A DNA stretch of 42,816 nt. Source: Albugo candida. Taxonomy: Eukaryota; Oomycota; Peronosporomycetes; Albuginales. This document shows positions 9,999 to 20,938 of this stretch, in pieces (positions within the stretch are counted from its first letter, which is position 1; every line of letters begins with the position of its first letter). Location of the stretch: positions 1 to 42,816 of the forward strand of contig JBDOQK010000092.1 of the NCBI GenBank assembly GCA_040437565.1, written 5' to 3'. Below the pieces are notes generated by a model that worked only from the letters and a program-made list of their open reading frames with translations, did not search any database and was not told the DNA's origin. The translations under genes were made by a program, and so were the position numbers.

Positions 9999-10140
9999 CG
10001 TCCTTGTGATCTTAGAGTAGCTTGATCAAAAAAGAAGGATCAGCGCATGCTTATTTGTCCATCGTCGAACGATACAGCCGTTGTTTTTGTCGTTGTAGCG
10101 TTATTGTGGAAATGTCGAGCTGTCGATGACATGATGTAAT

Positions 10141-10405
10141 TGTAAAAGTGTAAAAGTGAAAAGTGTAAAAGTGTAAAAGTGTAAAAGTGTAAAAGTGTAA
10201 AAGTGTAAAAGTGTAAAAGTGTAAAAGTGTAAAAGTGTAAAAGTGTAAAAGTGTAANNNNNNNNNNNNNNNNNNNNNNNNNNNNNNNNNNNNNNNNNNNN
10301 NNNNNNNNNNNNNNNNNNNNNNNNNNNNNNNNNNNNNNNNNNNNNNNNNNNNNNNNTGTAAGAGTGTAAGAGTGTAAGAGTGTAAGAGTGTAAGAATGTA
10401 AATGT
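10141..10405. repeat. 8-bp tandem repeat with two variants, interrupted by a gap
   Basis: About 14 copies of GTGTAAAA run up to the 100-N gap (10257-10356). After it, about six copies of a variant, TGTAAGAG, continue the same period. The array starts about 140 bp beyond the kinesin-like stop. The gap probably reflects collapse of a longer array. The Leu/Tyr/Thr-rich frames on the minus strand are products of the repeat, not genes. Confidence 0.92.
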
Positions 10406-10410
10406 GAGAT

Positions 10411-11371
10411 GTCAAAATGAGATATTAATTTTTGTTCCCGCTTTCTTTGATAATCTGCTTGATTTGCGCTGCATATTATGAACAATACTTATGTCATGCT
10501 ACTTAGTGTAATCAATTACACAACAAGCCATCTTCCACCTGAGGGCTTACAAGTCCATAGATCAAAACGATATGAGAACTTGCTGCTTTATCGTTTGGGC
10601 AGTACACAGCACCGACAAGTTGATAAGAGCTTAAACCGGATCAACTTCAGATCTGATCTTCTTCTCTTGACATTAAAGCTTAACTACCCAGCAGCTTTTC
10701 TTACGCGCATCAAATGAATACACTTGCGTCGACCGTATTATCCGGAATTGATTTTCAGTACTACCATTGCTCGAGCAATAGGATTCTGACAATGGTGAAT
10801 ATGTACGAACTCAAAAATGAGTCGAGCTGTGAACCAAAGTCACGTGTAAGGGCCTGCGCACGAACACTACATAGTCGGTGAAGCTTTTCTAAATTTCAAG
10901 GCCCGAAACGGGATTGTTTGAAAAAAGGCCCAATTCTCCGGATCACTACATCCTGTTTCCTTATGCATACATGGTGTTAATGTCAAGTGCTCTCATCTCT
11001 GTTGACTTGAATCTTCTAAATGCTTCACAATCGGCAGCAGCTACATTTGATCGATCAAGCGTTATGTGAAGGTTTTCTTGCTCATTCATGTACGACCATC
11101 CTAGATGCGATGCTCTGATTGTATCTAGGTTAATGCTGATGTTTCGCCAAGCTATCCTGATATAATGCAACGAATTTATTGCCCAGTGTACTGATAGAAA
11201 CTCCTGATCGTATGTTATTGGACACTATAGCGATAATTATCCTATTCTTTCCATTTTCGCTGACGGATGGCTGACGAAGTGACTGGATAGATTAACATTA
11301 TCGATTTGTATGTGACATCGATTCGATTGGATTTGCTTAATGGGCTAAAGCGACCGGCATACCTGCAGCAT
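10411..11371. other. No recognised gene
   Basis: AT-rich sequence with no domain I can name. A 70-codon open piece on the minus strand at 10961-11170 (including NVAADCEAF-like and FKSTEMRALDI segments) and an overlapping plus-strand piece are both possible coding relics. It could be the 5' part of the decayed gene at 11372-13696. Confidence 0.5.
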
Positions 11372-13696
11372 CATGAACAGGTATTTTCCCTTTTTCGTTG
11401 ATCAAGAAAACGTATATCGACCGGTCGAAATGATTTTGCAGGAGCGTTTCGGTGAATTTCGGGAGGAGCAAAATGAAAGTGCCGATGAATGAGCACATGC
11501 TGGACAATCTACTATCTCAAACTCCGGTTATTTTCATCCTATCAATAAAGATATAGGCCGAATGTGTACGAGATTGGTAGAGCGCTATTTGAAAATGTCA
11601 TTCATGGAGCATCTGGACTGAGTTTCTTTACCAGCAATGCGCTCGTCATAATGTTTGAATATTGACATCTCCACTTACAGCCAAACATTACTCTACATCT
11701 CAAGCTTTTGGACCATTCTGACACTCAACTTATCTGGAGACTCGCTTGAGCATTATTAGCATGCCAATGTCTATTTCGAACCGGTGACAATATAAGCGGG
11801 AGCAGCATGTCTTGATAGACTTATTCATGATACATAGCGAACTATTGGAAACTCTTGATCCTGCCTTTTATGCGATATGGATGGCCTGCGCACAAACTCG
11901 TTTCCTTTGGTGTCCGAATGCTTGACAAACATCATTTCTGCAACTGAAACAATGGGACAAGTACTAGACGAATGTGCTAAAAGAATCTCGGTTCTTTATC
12001 GCCAGGACCACTAGTATTGACCGTTGACTTCGCTCGCTATTTGTCGAATGAATCAGCTCGTAAGGTAGTTCAAGGGTGGTTCTCATATTGGATGCTGGCA
12101 ATATGTAAAAAAGCAATAGTAATATGCGACGTGCTGGATGGCCCTGTCCCTCGTCCAGCCAAGTTGCTTATCAAGTTGGTGAAGATGTCATTCGAATTCA
12201 AAATGTGCGGTATAGTATAAACAGCTGCTCGTATAGAGAGGATTCAATGACTACGAAGCATCTATTTGCTTCTATATACCTTTCCGTTATTCCATCTTGA
12301 GTGCATATGAGCATGTCTAACCTTAGCCTAGCAACTCGGTTCCTTGATAGTGCTGAAGTGCAGAAGGATATTCTCTTGAGCAGCACTAAGGTCGTAGGTT
12401 TTGACGGCGGACTGTAAAAAGACTTTATTGTTCGTATGATATCAATTGCCGGCAGTGTCGACAATTTTACACTGGTTACTCCTCGAATTTTGCGTTACAA
12501 TAACCCGAGTTCAAACGAATAATAGCCACTTCGATCGGATTGCGCAGGGCTTTAATTGACATCAAGATGTTGACTTTGTTGAGATAGAACATCAATACTT
12601 AAAATGTCACACTTAGAGCCACATGTTTATGATTATATAGCATCAAACTACGACGAGCTCTAGCTGGCATGCGGGTCAAAAGTAATTGGTGAATCATGTT
12701 CATTGCAACGTAATATTGATCTATTGGTATTGGCTTGTATGACATAAGGACTATATTGAGGGTAATCGTATCGAGATGAATTTGATATTGAGTGCCTTTG
12801 CGCGGGTCATGTTGCCGGCAGCCTCACTTGGACTGTAGCGGCTGTCGCTCCCACTTTTCGTGATGAAAGTCAAATTAAAATCCTTTGCCGGCTCTTCGCG
12901 AGTAATCTCGAAGAAAAGTAATCCGTCTGCATTTGTGTAAATATCTTCAGGAGAAAATCCAGCCAGGACGCATTCGTGAATTGCTTAGCGCGAACAGCGA
13001 ACTTGATTTTCCAAAACAAAAACGTTTGCCGGCAATGACATCCCATAAAGTCAATGACTTGCGTGAATNNNNNNNNNNNNNNNNNNNNNNNNNNNNNNNN
13101 NNNNNNNNNNNNNNNNNNNNNNNNNNNNNNNNNNNNNNNNNNNNNNNNNNNNNNNNNNNNNNNNNNNNATCTTCAGGAGAAAATCCAGCCAGGACGCATT
13201 CGTGAATTGCTTAGCGCGAACAGCGAACTTGATTTTCCAAAACAAAAACGTTTGCCGGCAATGACATCCCATAAAGTCAATGACTTGCGTGAATTGTAGC
13301 GAACTTTTTCCGTGGGAGCATGGAGTTGTCTTTGATGAAGTGACGAGGCTGCATCCCGATGGACCCGTGCCACTCTTAGCTATAATTGACGGGAATACAT
13401 CACGGAAAGAGAGGAGAAATCTCATGGAGAACAAAATGAGGGTGGCATTATTATAATCAGAACACCTTCCTGCACTCATGTTGGTGCCAAATAGCATGGA
13501 ATGGGATCCATAGTCGTATATATACTACGTGAATTCAATATGGGACGCTCTACAAGCCTTTTTACCTGTTGCATATCAGCCACACGAGAATGAACGTCAG
13601 GATAGCTTCATTGATTACACTTACATAACTTCCATCGTACCCAGCACGATGGTCTCAGAGATCTGTCCACTTGGAAAACGAGGGGCGCGGAGTATT
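11372..13696 (+). pseudogene. Unidentified large host gene, decayed
   Basis: On the plus strand, good coding pieces follow one another in changing registers. These are YRPVEMILQERFGEFREEQN (about 11410), LIDLFMIHSELLETLDPAF (about 11815), an adjoining SECLTNIISATETMGQVLDE (about 11910), VDFARYLSNESARKVVQGWF (about 12020), LATRFLDSAEVQKDILLSST (about 12330), GSLTWTVAAVAPTFRDESQI (about 12815) and ELLSANSELDFPKQKRLPAM (about 12980). The last piece, about 13311-13696, is nearly open: HGVVFDEVTRLHPDGPVPLL to IDYTYITSIVPSTMVSEICP, with only TAA and TAG interruptions. The composition is that of a large helical host protein. I do not recognise the family. Some register changes may be introns, but in-frame stops inside exonic-looking sequence argue for a pseudogene. 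A 126-bp stretch is duplicated by the gap at 13069-13168. Confidence 0.45.
13069..13168. other. 100-N gap flanked by an exact 126-bp duplication
   Basis: Bases 12943-13068 and 13169-13294 are identical, so the decayed gene's coding piece appears twice. Best read as unmerged contig ends. Confidence 0.85.
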
Positions 13697-14567
13697 TAGA
13701 AGCAGCGGCGGGGTGTTGAGGTAATTAGCGATCTGTAAGCGCATCTCGCTACCGACAATAGATGTCTTATCAGCATGACCTAGTGAGTCCTGATCTGCTG
13801 TGGCCGCGCATACAATTAGATCGGATTTTGTCCGCTTGGCTGTACTCGGTAGTCATCGGTTCATAATTGCTATATTGATTGCAAAACCATTCTTGGCTGT
13901 AGCTTGAAAGGCATCCTTATTTGGAATCGAAGTTCATCCGATCGCCAACTATTCCGCTTTCATCCGAGCTAAGTGCACTAATTCTATAAAATCTGATCCT
14001 TTGGGCATGGGTAGTATTCCGAAAATCAGGCCTGATGTTGACCGACGATCATCCGTTGTCTATAGAGGCTCTTATTTGTAAAACTTTTGAATTTTCACCG
14101 TTGGACTGTATACAGTACAGAGACTGATAATATTCCTCCCTAACACGTAGCCCTCATTGTAATTTGATAATTTGATCCAGTAAACAGGCGATGTGAAATT
14201 CTAATTGTGATCCTCTCAGAGACTTGTAGATCGCTTTCTGAAACTGCAAGCCAGATCATGCACTAATAAGCTTAGTTTTCTTCACCTATGTCATGTTTTC
14301 ATGTGGCAAAAGAACCTGTTTCTTCATGATGTTGCGCAAATCCTCTGTGACAATGAATCACTATCTTTGCGATGCGGTACAATTATTCATTCCCAATTAT
14401 AGACTTTGTGGCGTCTGTATCAGCTTGTTAGAGATTTTCGTAAATTATAATAGGACAGGTACTCGATCCTTGATCAATTGACAATTTCACCGACCTTACG
14501 CTAGCCGCACTCCGTTACCAGTAATCGATCAACTTCAAGAACAATGTTCTATACAAACTTTTCTGGT
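13697..14567. other. No gene seen
   Basis: AT-rich sequence without recognisable domains, repeats or RNA genes. Short open stretches (for example 14293-14481, plus strand) have no coding-like composition. Confidence 0.6.
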
Positions 14568-16008
14568 GTTTGTGTAAGGGTGCAGTTCACAAATATGACA
14601 CTTTATCACTCAAACGGAGTGGACTGCAATACGCACATTATTTGACCTTATTGTCACCTTCAGTATCACAAATCAACGGATTTTTGTTTACAAGAGAATT
14701 TACCACGAAATGGTCGAATGATTCTTATAATGATGTCACTAACTAGTGGATATGCTGAAGTTGCTCTTCAAGGATTTGAATGCTTCTCGTAATATCGTGA
14801 TTCTAATCGATATTTTGCAACACCATTCAGAAGTTTAGATAGGGTTGAAACTTTGACCATCCTTTCGAGACTGAAAGATATGAATAAGGTGACTAATCAC
14901 AGCGGAATAAGAAGTACCGAAGAGCTGGACTATAAATACAATTCAGCATCCATTTCAACAAGCCTAGCAGTAATATTTTCAAATTAACTACAGCACCGAC
15001 TACCACTCGTTAACACTCTTGTAAATGTTGGGTACGTTGTTCACGGCAAAAGCTATTTTGTGTAGTATGTTTGTCCTTACCTGGTATTCTTTCTCTTCTA
15101 TGCCTTACTGTCCATCTTTACCGAGATGCAATTCTCTCTGGCTCTAGCTGAATTTTGTAAGTAACGTGCAACTATTCCTATACCTATCTGCCGAGATCTG
15201 ACANNNNNNNNNNNNNNNNNNNNNNNNNNNNNNNNNNNNNNNNNNNNNNNNNNNNNNNNNNNNNNNNNNNNNNNNNNNNNNNNNNNNNNNNNNNNNNNNN
15301 NNNGCAGTCCACTCCGTTTGAGTGATAAAGTGTCATATTTGTGAACTGCACCCTTACACAAACACCAGAAAAGTTTGTGTAAGGGTGCAGTTCACAAATA
15401 TGACACTTTATCACTCAAACGGAGTGGACTGCAATACGCACATTATTTGACCTTATTGTCACCTTCAGTATCACAAATCAACGGATTTTTGTTTACAAGA
15501 GAATTTACCACGAAATGGTCGAATGATTCTTATAATGATGTCACTAACTAGTGGATATGCTGAAGTTGCTCTTCAAGGATTTGAATGCTTCTCGTAATAT
15601 CGTGATTCTAATCGATATTTTGCAACACCATTCAGAAGTTTAGATAGGGTTGAAACTTTGACCATCCTTTCGAGACTGAAAGATATGAATAAGGTGACTA
15701 ATCACAGCGGAATAAGAAGTACCGAAGAGCTGGACTATAAATACAATTCAGCATCCATTTCAACAAGCCTAGCAGTAATATTTTCAAATTAACTACAGCA
15801 CCGACTACCACTCGTTAACACTCTTGTAAATGTTGGGTACGTTGTTCACGGCAAAAGCTATTTTGTGTAGTATGTTTGTCCTTACCTGGTATTCTTTCTC
15901 TTCTATGCCTTACTGTCCATCTTTACCGAGATGCAATTCTCTCTGGCTCTAGCTGAATTTTGTAAGTAACGTGCAACTATTCCTATACCTATCTGCCGAG
16001 ATCTGACA
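14568..16008. repeat. 636-bp duplication around a gap, with a 60-bp palindrome
   Basis: Bases 14568-15203 are repeated exactly at 15373-16008, with a 100-N gap (15204-15303) between. Right after the gap, 15304-15363 is the perfect reverse complement of 15373-15432, with a 9-base spacer; the same arm also begins the left copy. The duplicated stretch includes most of the Copia 1 LTR. An inverted contig end joined to an unmerged overlap explains all of it. Confidence 0.85.
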
Positions 16009-16027
16009 GCCGCCTCTTCCGTGCTCA
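15822..16027 (-). repeat. Copia 1, 3' LTR
   Basis: 206 bp, aligning without gaps to 20943-21148. The polyprotein frame runs on into it for about 40 codons (from MSTEEAAVRSRQIG to the stop near 15903), so the LTR start overlaps the coding end. Most of it (15017-15203) also appears in the artefactual copy left of the gap. Confidence 0.7.
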
Positions 16028-16680
16028 TCGAATATCTCACGTTAGCTTTTTTCTTCATCTCGAAGTCCTGTAACTTACACTCCAAGCTCACGAGTACGCG
16101 CAAACTTGCAATCCTTGCTGGGTCGAGTACTTTTTTTGTCAGCATGTCTGCGAGAATCTGCTCCGAGTACACGTATTGCACGAGCACAATGCCGCGTCTG
16201 GCTCAGTCGCACACGAACTTGTGCCGTAAATCAACGTGTTTAGCCTTGATCGATGACGCCTCCTCTTCAATTTGCTTGATGTCCGCCTGTTTATCCACAT
16301 GCATTAGCATGGTCAGAGCCGGCACCATATTAAATTCGCTCAGCATCTTACCGATGCCGAGCAAATCGCGCGAGGTTTCCGAAGCAGAAACAAACTCAAC
16401 TTCCATAGTCGACAAGGAAACGTCGCCCTATTTTTTGTGCTAAACTTACTGGCATGCCGTTAAGCAAAACGACGTTTCCGGTAAGCGAATTGCGGTTCTT
16501 CTTGTCCCTAGCAAAATCTGCGTCGCTGAATGACTCAAATGTCGGAGTCTTCTGCACTTCAACTCTTGGTGTCATCCGCAGTTTCAGTCCTTGAGTCCCT
16601 TTTCGGTTGCGCGCAATGTGCTTCGCCAGCTTCCAATCGTGAACGCGCGGCTGGTGCTTTTGGCGCGTCGCTTTGTGCAC
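15903..16680 (-). pseudogene. Copia 1 RNase H and C-terminus
   Basis: Minus-strand pieces show FESFSDADFARDKKNRNSLT (the SDADxA motif), MEVEFVSASETSRDLLGI with the catalytic Glu, MHVDKQADIKQIE with the Asp, KHVDLRHKFVCD and YVYSEQILADMLTK. Together these are the full Copia RNase H signature. Confidence 0.9.
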
Positions 16681-16686
16681 AAAGAA

Positions 16687-17660
16687 CTACCCATCTAGCC
16701 GCATGCACCGCGCCACCCACAGCAGACTTCCAACAAGCGACTGAGAGTCCATTATTGATGGTTTCCAGCCTCGCTCGTCGTCCAGGGAAGCGCGCTGACT
16801 TCGTCCTCCACCGCGTAATAGTCGGCTACAATAGTCGAAAGCGTCGAGTTTTTTTACAAGCTCATGCACGCGGAGTAAGTCTTTATTAGCCTCCTCCTGA
16901 TCCAGAACATAGGAGCCGTCTTTGTCAGGTGATACGCGCATACCTAAAACCTTTGACACTTCCGAGGTCCTCGATCGACAGCGAGACGAGGCTGACAAAA
17001 AGACGATCAACAGATTCAGCGCTAGAGCTGGTTGTCAGCAGGTCATCGACATATACGCCGACCACGACGACGTCTTCACCATCTTGTTTGCGATACAAAT
17101 ACATGTCCTCAACGCACTGTTTGTATCCCACCTCAGTGAGTCTCGCATGTAGCAATTGACTCCACACGCGCTCCGCTTGCTTTTATCTGTATAGGAACTT
17201 ATGCAGATTCAGCAAGAAATCTCTTGCTTCTTGCGCCGAGATTCTCTAGCGTCTTTTCGTCTATGTCCATCCCGCGAGGAATTTGCAGGTAAATCTCGAG
17301 GTGATTTTCTTTGCCGGCCTTGACATACGCATTCGGTATGTCTCCGTGCTTTGCCGGTACTTTCCATGTCGCCGCGAGCGCCAGTATCACTTTCACTGTC
17401 GACATGTGCATATCCTCAGCGAAAGTGAGACTTTAGTCCACTCCCAGGATTTGGTCGTTTCCGCACGCGGCTAATCGCGCTTTGAGCCTTTCTTTGTTTC
17501 CTTCTGCATCCGTTTTTGCCTTGTAGACCCATTTCGTGTGGAGAGCGTTGCTGTTATCTGAGCGCTTGATCAGCGTCCACACACCGTTATCCTCGAGGGC
17601 CTTCAGCTCTTATAGCATTGCCTTCTTCCAGTCATCACGCTTTGAGATGCGCATCGCGTC
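16687..17660 (-). pseudogene. Copia 1 reverse transcriptase
   Basis: From 17660 downward the minus strand shows WVYKAKTDAEGNKERLKARL, the Copia N-terminal block. Next come KHGDIPNAYVKAGKENHLEI with the first catalytic Asp, MYLYRKQDGEDVVVVGVYVD followed by DLL (the YVDD box), and SIEDLGSVKGFRY. Clear Ty1/Copia reverse transcriptase. Confidence 0.9.
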
Positions 17661-17980
17661 GGTATAGTTCTTCGGATCGCGCTGAACAACGTGGTTCACC
17701 ACGATTGAACCTTGAGCTGACTTCTCTTTTTCGTCAGCCGCCGCTGCGCGTTCAGACATCACCCGAGTGCTATATGAGGCACGCTTCCACTGTTTTCCCC
17801 TTGTGGGCGCTCTTTATTCTCGTAACCGGAGACGCGATCCCACATGTAGTGACTTGAGTCCCTGTTATAGATGCAGGCAACTCCACTTGGTGTTCAAACT
17901 TCAATGAGCGAAGCAACTGACTGTTTTGCTTCTCTCTATGCGTCTCGATGTTCATAACTTGCTACGTCGTCACGATCTTG

Positions 17981-18635
17981 TTATCTTTCTGCAGAAACAC
18001 GCAAAAAACTTTGTTTCGTAGCTGATTCCGATGACGACGCCAACCTGCGATCTCTGCGTAGGCGACTTTTTTTCGTAGGTCTATGTATACCGCGCAGGTG
18101 CTCCCAAAAACAACAATGTCTCGAAGATCTGACGCTCTGTTCGTCAGAATTTGCGCGTCTTGTGCCCTCTCGAGTCGGACTCCTGTTCAGGATGTACGTG
18201 GCGTACTCACGGCGTCTCACCAAAATTTAAGTGGCAGCCGGCTGGCAAAGATCATGGTGCGCGCCATGATAAGTATCGTCCTGTGCATGCGCGCGGCCTT
18301 GCAGTTTGAAGCTTCAATCCAATCAACAGACACGTTTTCGCCGGTGTCCGCTCGCAAGTGCTTGTTCTTTGTCTGCTTCCCTTCTTTGCACGAAGTACAG
18401 GCCTTCCTCTTTTGGTTCGTGATCTTGATGTCAGATCCTGGTGTCTTCGCCATTTTTCGATCGTGTCGAGCGATAGGTGTCCCATCCGAGCTTGAATATG
18501 CATCAAAGATCCGCACTGCACATCAGCTGCTGGCTTTCTAGATCCTGCGGTGGTAAGCATAGCCATCAAAATATCTGATGACCTCTTTCGGCGCATAGCT
18601 ATCACCGTTGTTTGCACGTACAGTATTTTTGGACC
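17981..18635 (-). pseudogene. Copia 1 pre-integrase and integrase
   Basis: Near 18500 the minus strand reads IQARMGHLSLDTIEKWRR and then CTSCKEGKQTKNKHLR: the H-H/C-C zinc-binding element of the GAG_pre-integrase domain. FWEHLRGI and YILNRSP further down are typical of the end of Copia integrase. The domain is cut at 18635 by the Tc1 element. Confidence 0.8.
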
Positions 18636-18637
18636 TA

Positions 18638-18663
18638 CACTCCGCGCCATAAAGATAGGGACA
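18638..18663. repeat. Tc1-1 left terminal inverted repeat
   Basis: CACTCCGCGCCATAAAGATA then GGGACA, preceded by TA; matches the reverse complement of 20192-20217 with a single mismatch. Confidence 0.92.
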
Positions 18664-18896
18664 CGTGTCTTTCTTATAAAAAGATGTGAGAAAAGTTTAG
18701 ATTGATTGCACTATACATACATTAGATTAAAATAAGCACGGCGGTTTGGAATCTTTACGTAAAGTCAGAATTGGATTTTTCAGTCCATAGTTATGAGCAA
18801 AAAAGTGAAAATAGGCCGCGTCAAAATGATAAGGAACACCTGTTATATTGCGCGTTCCTCGACTTTGAACACTGCATTTATGCTCCAAGAGTGGTT

Positions 18897-19892
18897 CTAG
18901 TAGTGTGTCTTTAAACCCTTTAGCTCAATGAACTCCAAGCAGCGATCGCTCATCAATTTTAAGAGCGCATGTAGCCGTTCTTGACTGATTTCTGACCACG
19001 CTTCCCTGACTGCCGCTTCAAGCTCGCCAACCGAGTGATATTGGCGCCTGTTACCGTAAACAGAACGCGCAATGTCACCCCAGAGATTCTCTATCGGATT
19101 TAGGTCCGGCGAAAGAGACGGCCACTTCATCAAATTGAGTTTGAGGTCCTTGAGAAAGGCACTGGTCGATTTAAATGCATGGATACTTGCGTTATCATGC
19201 TAAAATTCGTAGCCATCTTGATGTTCACGATCTGCGAAAGGTAATAGATGGTTAGATAACGTCTACTGGTAGTCAAACTAGTTCTGACGACCATTCAATG
19301 TGGCCAAGAATGTCAACCTTTTTGCGCAGAAACCGCCCCAGACCATGATGCCACCCCCTCCACTTTGACGGCTATAAAATGTCCTTGCTTCAAGCCGGAT
19401 ATCGTGCCAATAATACTTGCAACCATCTGGTCCGTCCAGCGTGAACCGCTTCTTGTCTGAAAAGATGATCCGGTCCCAGTCAGTGCAATCCTTGAGCTTC
19501 TGTTTGGCCCATTCAAGTCGTGCCGTGTGGTGGCGCTTCGTGAGTTTCGGTGTGGGTTTCATTTTCTTGTAGACAAGATGAGGCGCTTGCTGGAGCAAGC
19601 GCTGAACGGTCCTCTTGCTCACCTGTGGGCTCACGGTGTTGGCGATGGCAGCAGTGGACAAATCACCGGTGATTGCGGCATTGATGATGCACCGCACATC
19701 ACGCGGTCCGAGTTTCGGCTTCCTTCCTGGGCTCTTTTTCATTCCATAGCCTTCAGGATTTCTTAGGTAAGCTTGGACGACGTTTGTGGAGCGCCCTAGG
19801 CTCGCAGCAATCGTCCGTAGAGTTTCTTTGTTTGACCTGAGGGCATCAATTTGCCCTTACTCGTACTCGGTCAGAGCCGGCTTTCGCCCCAT
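18897..19892 (-). pseudogene. Tc1-family transposase
   Basis: The natural start is the ATG at 19892-19890 (MGRKPALTEYE), giving about 331 codons, normal for Tc1. An N-terminal helix-turn-helix pair (RTIAASLGRSTNVVQAYL; KRTVQRLLQQAPHLVYKKM) binds the inverted repeats. The catalytic triad is seen in IIFSDKKRF, HDNASIH and SPDLNPIENLWG. Exactly 34 residues separate the second Asp and the Glu, so this is DD34E. The frame stays in one register but is interrupted by four stops: TAA at codon 12 and three TAG codons (NGRQN-stop-FDYQ-stop, GYEF-stop-HDN). The TAGs stand where Gln would fit, consistent with C-to-T change at CAG. The element could move only with a transposase supplied elsewhere. Confidence 0.93.
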
Positions 19893-20191
19893 GGCTTCGC
19901 TTTAAAAACACTAAACTCGACTATGAGCACGCAGAAAACATTCAGAAGATCCCCATCCATGTTGACTAAAGGCGAAGAAAGTGCGTTGTCTACCTGTGTG
20001 GTCGTGTGGTGGTGGTGTACACTATCAATATGTCACGCAGGTCTGTGTACCTTCCCGCCAAATTTACCACTTCCACTTATCCGATCAACACAAACAAAAA
20101 GCCAAAATGATTGGCTCAACGTAGGAAAATGTTTTATTCAATCAGTAGTCAAAACAAAGCAAAAATAAGCACAATTCAGAAAATAATAGGT

Positions 20192-20217
20192 TGTCCCTAT
20201 ATTTATGGCGCGGAGTG
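20192..20217. repeat. Tc1-1 right terminal inverted repeat
   Basis: TGTCCCTATATTTATGGCGC then GGAGTG, followed by TA. Inverted partner of 18638-18663. Confidence 0.92.
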
Positions 20218-20297
20218 TATTACTTCTCATTTTAGAAAAAAAAATAAAATTTTATCTTTTTTAATAAAAGTTTATCATTTTCTAAAAAATACCGTTC

Positions 20298-20397
20298 NNN
20301 NNNNNNNNNNNNNNNNNNNNNNNNNNNNNNNNNNNNNNNNNNNNNNNNNNNNNNNNNNNNNNNNNNNNNNNNNNNNNNNNNNNNNNNNNNNNNNNNN
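20298..20397. other. 100-N assembly gap
   Basis: A run of 100 N between the right flank of Tc1-1 and the gag of Copia 1. The flanks are not repeated. The Copia sequence linking gag, protease and integrase is missing here. Confidence 0.95.
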
Positions 20398-20938
20398 TAG
20401 TGAGCTTGCGCTGAGCTGCCATCGCTGTCACGTGGTACGGCGCTCCTTGCTGCTGAACTGGTGATACTGCACCAACTGGATAGCGCACCTGTCCCTACTT
20501 TATGGACGGTATCAATGACCGCGTCACGAGAGATGAGAACAAGAATTCAACAAATTCGGTTGACGGTTCTTGCGCCTGCGCTTGAAATGCTGCTGGTTTG
20601 CGCTCCGGAGAGTTCCTCAGCACATCGACTGTCGTCGTCCTTGCGTCCATGTGCGCACCGAGAGCCGACGCGAATATTCCACTCTCTATCGCACCGCGAA
20701 TGCGCTCATCCTCGTCGTTCCACATATGGGAAGTCTCCATCTTCTCTATGCAATCCGAGAGGGTGGCTAGGGCCGCGAGAATCTTTTCGTCTGTTGCCGA
20801 GCTCTTTTCACAAGCTGACACGTCTCTAATGACAGCAGCGGTGCACGGTGTACTTGCTACGCGTGACGCCGAGGCCCTTGCGTGACCTGTTGATGCCGAT
20901 ACGCCCTTTCTATCGTCTGATACCGTTATTGGGCTCAT
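20398..20938 (-). pseudogene. Copia 1 gag, N-terminal part
   Basis: The ATG at 20938-20936 opens a frame of about 147 codons, MSPITVSDDRKGVSASTGHA and onward, rich in Ala/Ser/Glu, with a helical stretch ILAALATLSDCIEKMETSHM. It starts immediately inside the LTR. The ATG lies within the primer-binding site, which fixes the start. It resembles in style the N-terminus of the Copia 3 gag at 40810. Cut off by the gap. Confidence 0.65.

Larger units (their letters stand above)
18638..20217 (-). mobile_element. Tc1/mariner transposon 1 (DD34E), inactive
   Basis: 1580 bp with terminal inverted repeats of about 26 bp: CACTCCGCGCCATAAAGATA at the left, and the reverse complement with one mismatch at the right. 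It is flanked on both sides by TA (18636-18637 and 20218-20219), the standard Tc1 target duplication. It encodes one transposase on the minus strand. It sits in the integrase region of Copia 1 and is younger than that element. Confidence 0.93.

Noticed and set aside
10141-10405. Tandem repeats as a CRISPR array
   Set aside because: Period is 8 bp without spacers, in an evidently eukaryotic, retroelement-rich sequence.
10051-10485. Minus-strand Leu/Tyr/Thr-rich reading frames across the array
   Set aside because: They simply translate the 8-bp repeat and run through the N gap; no real protein composition.
12943-13294. 126-bp direct repeats as LTRs or a tandem duplication
   Set aside because: They are exact, contain host-like coding sequence and sit either side of a 100-N gap.
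15304-15432. Palindrome as a terminator hairpin or foldback transposon
   Set aside because: Its position at a gap edge and the exact 636-bp copy beside it point to an assembly artefact.
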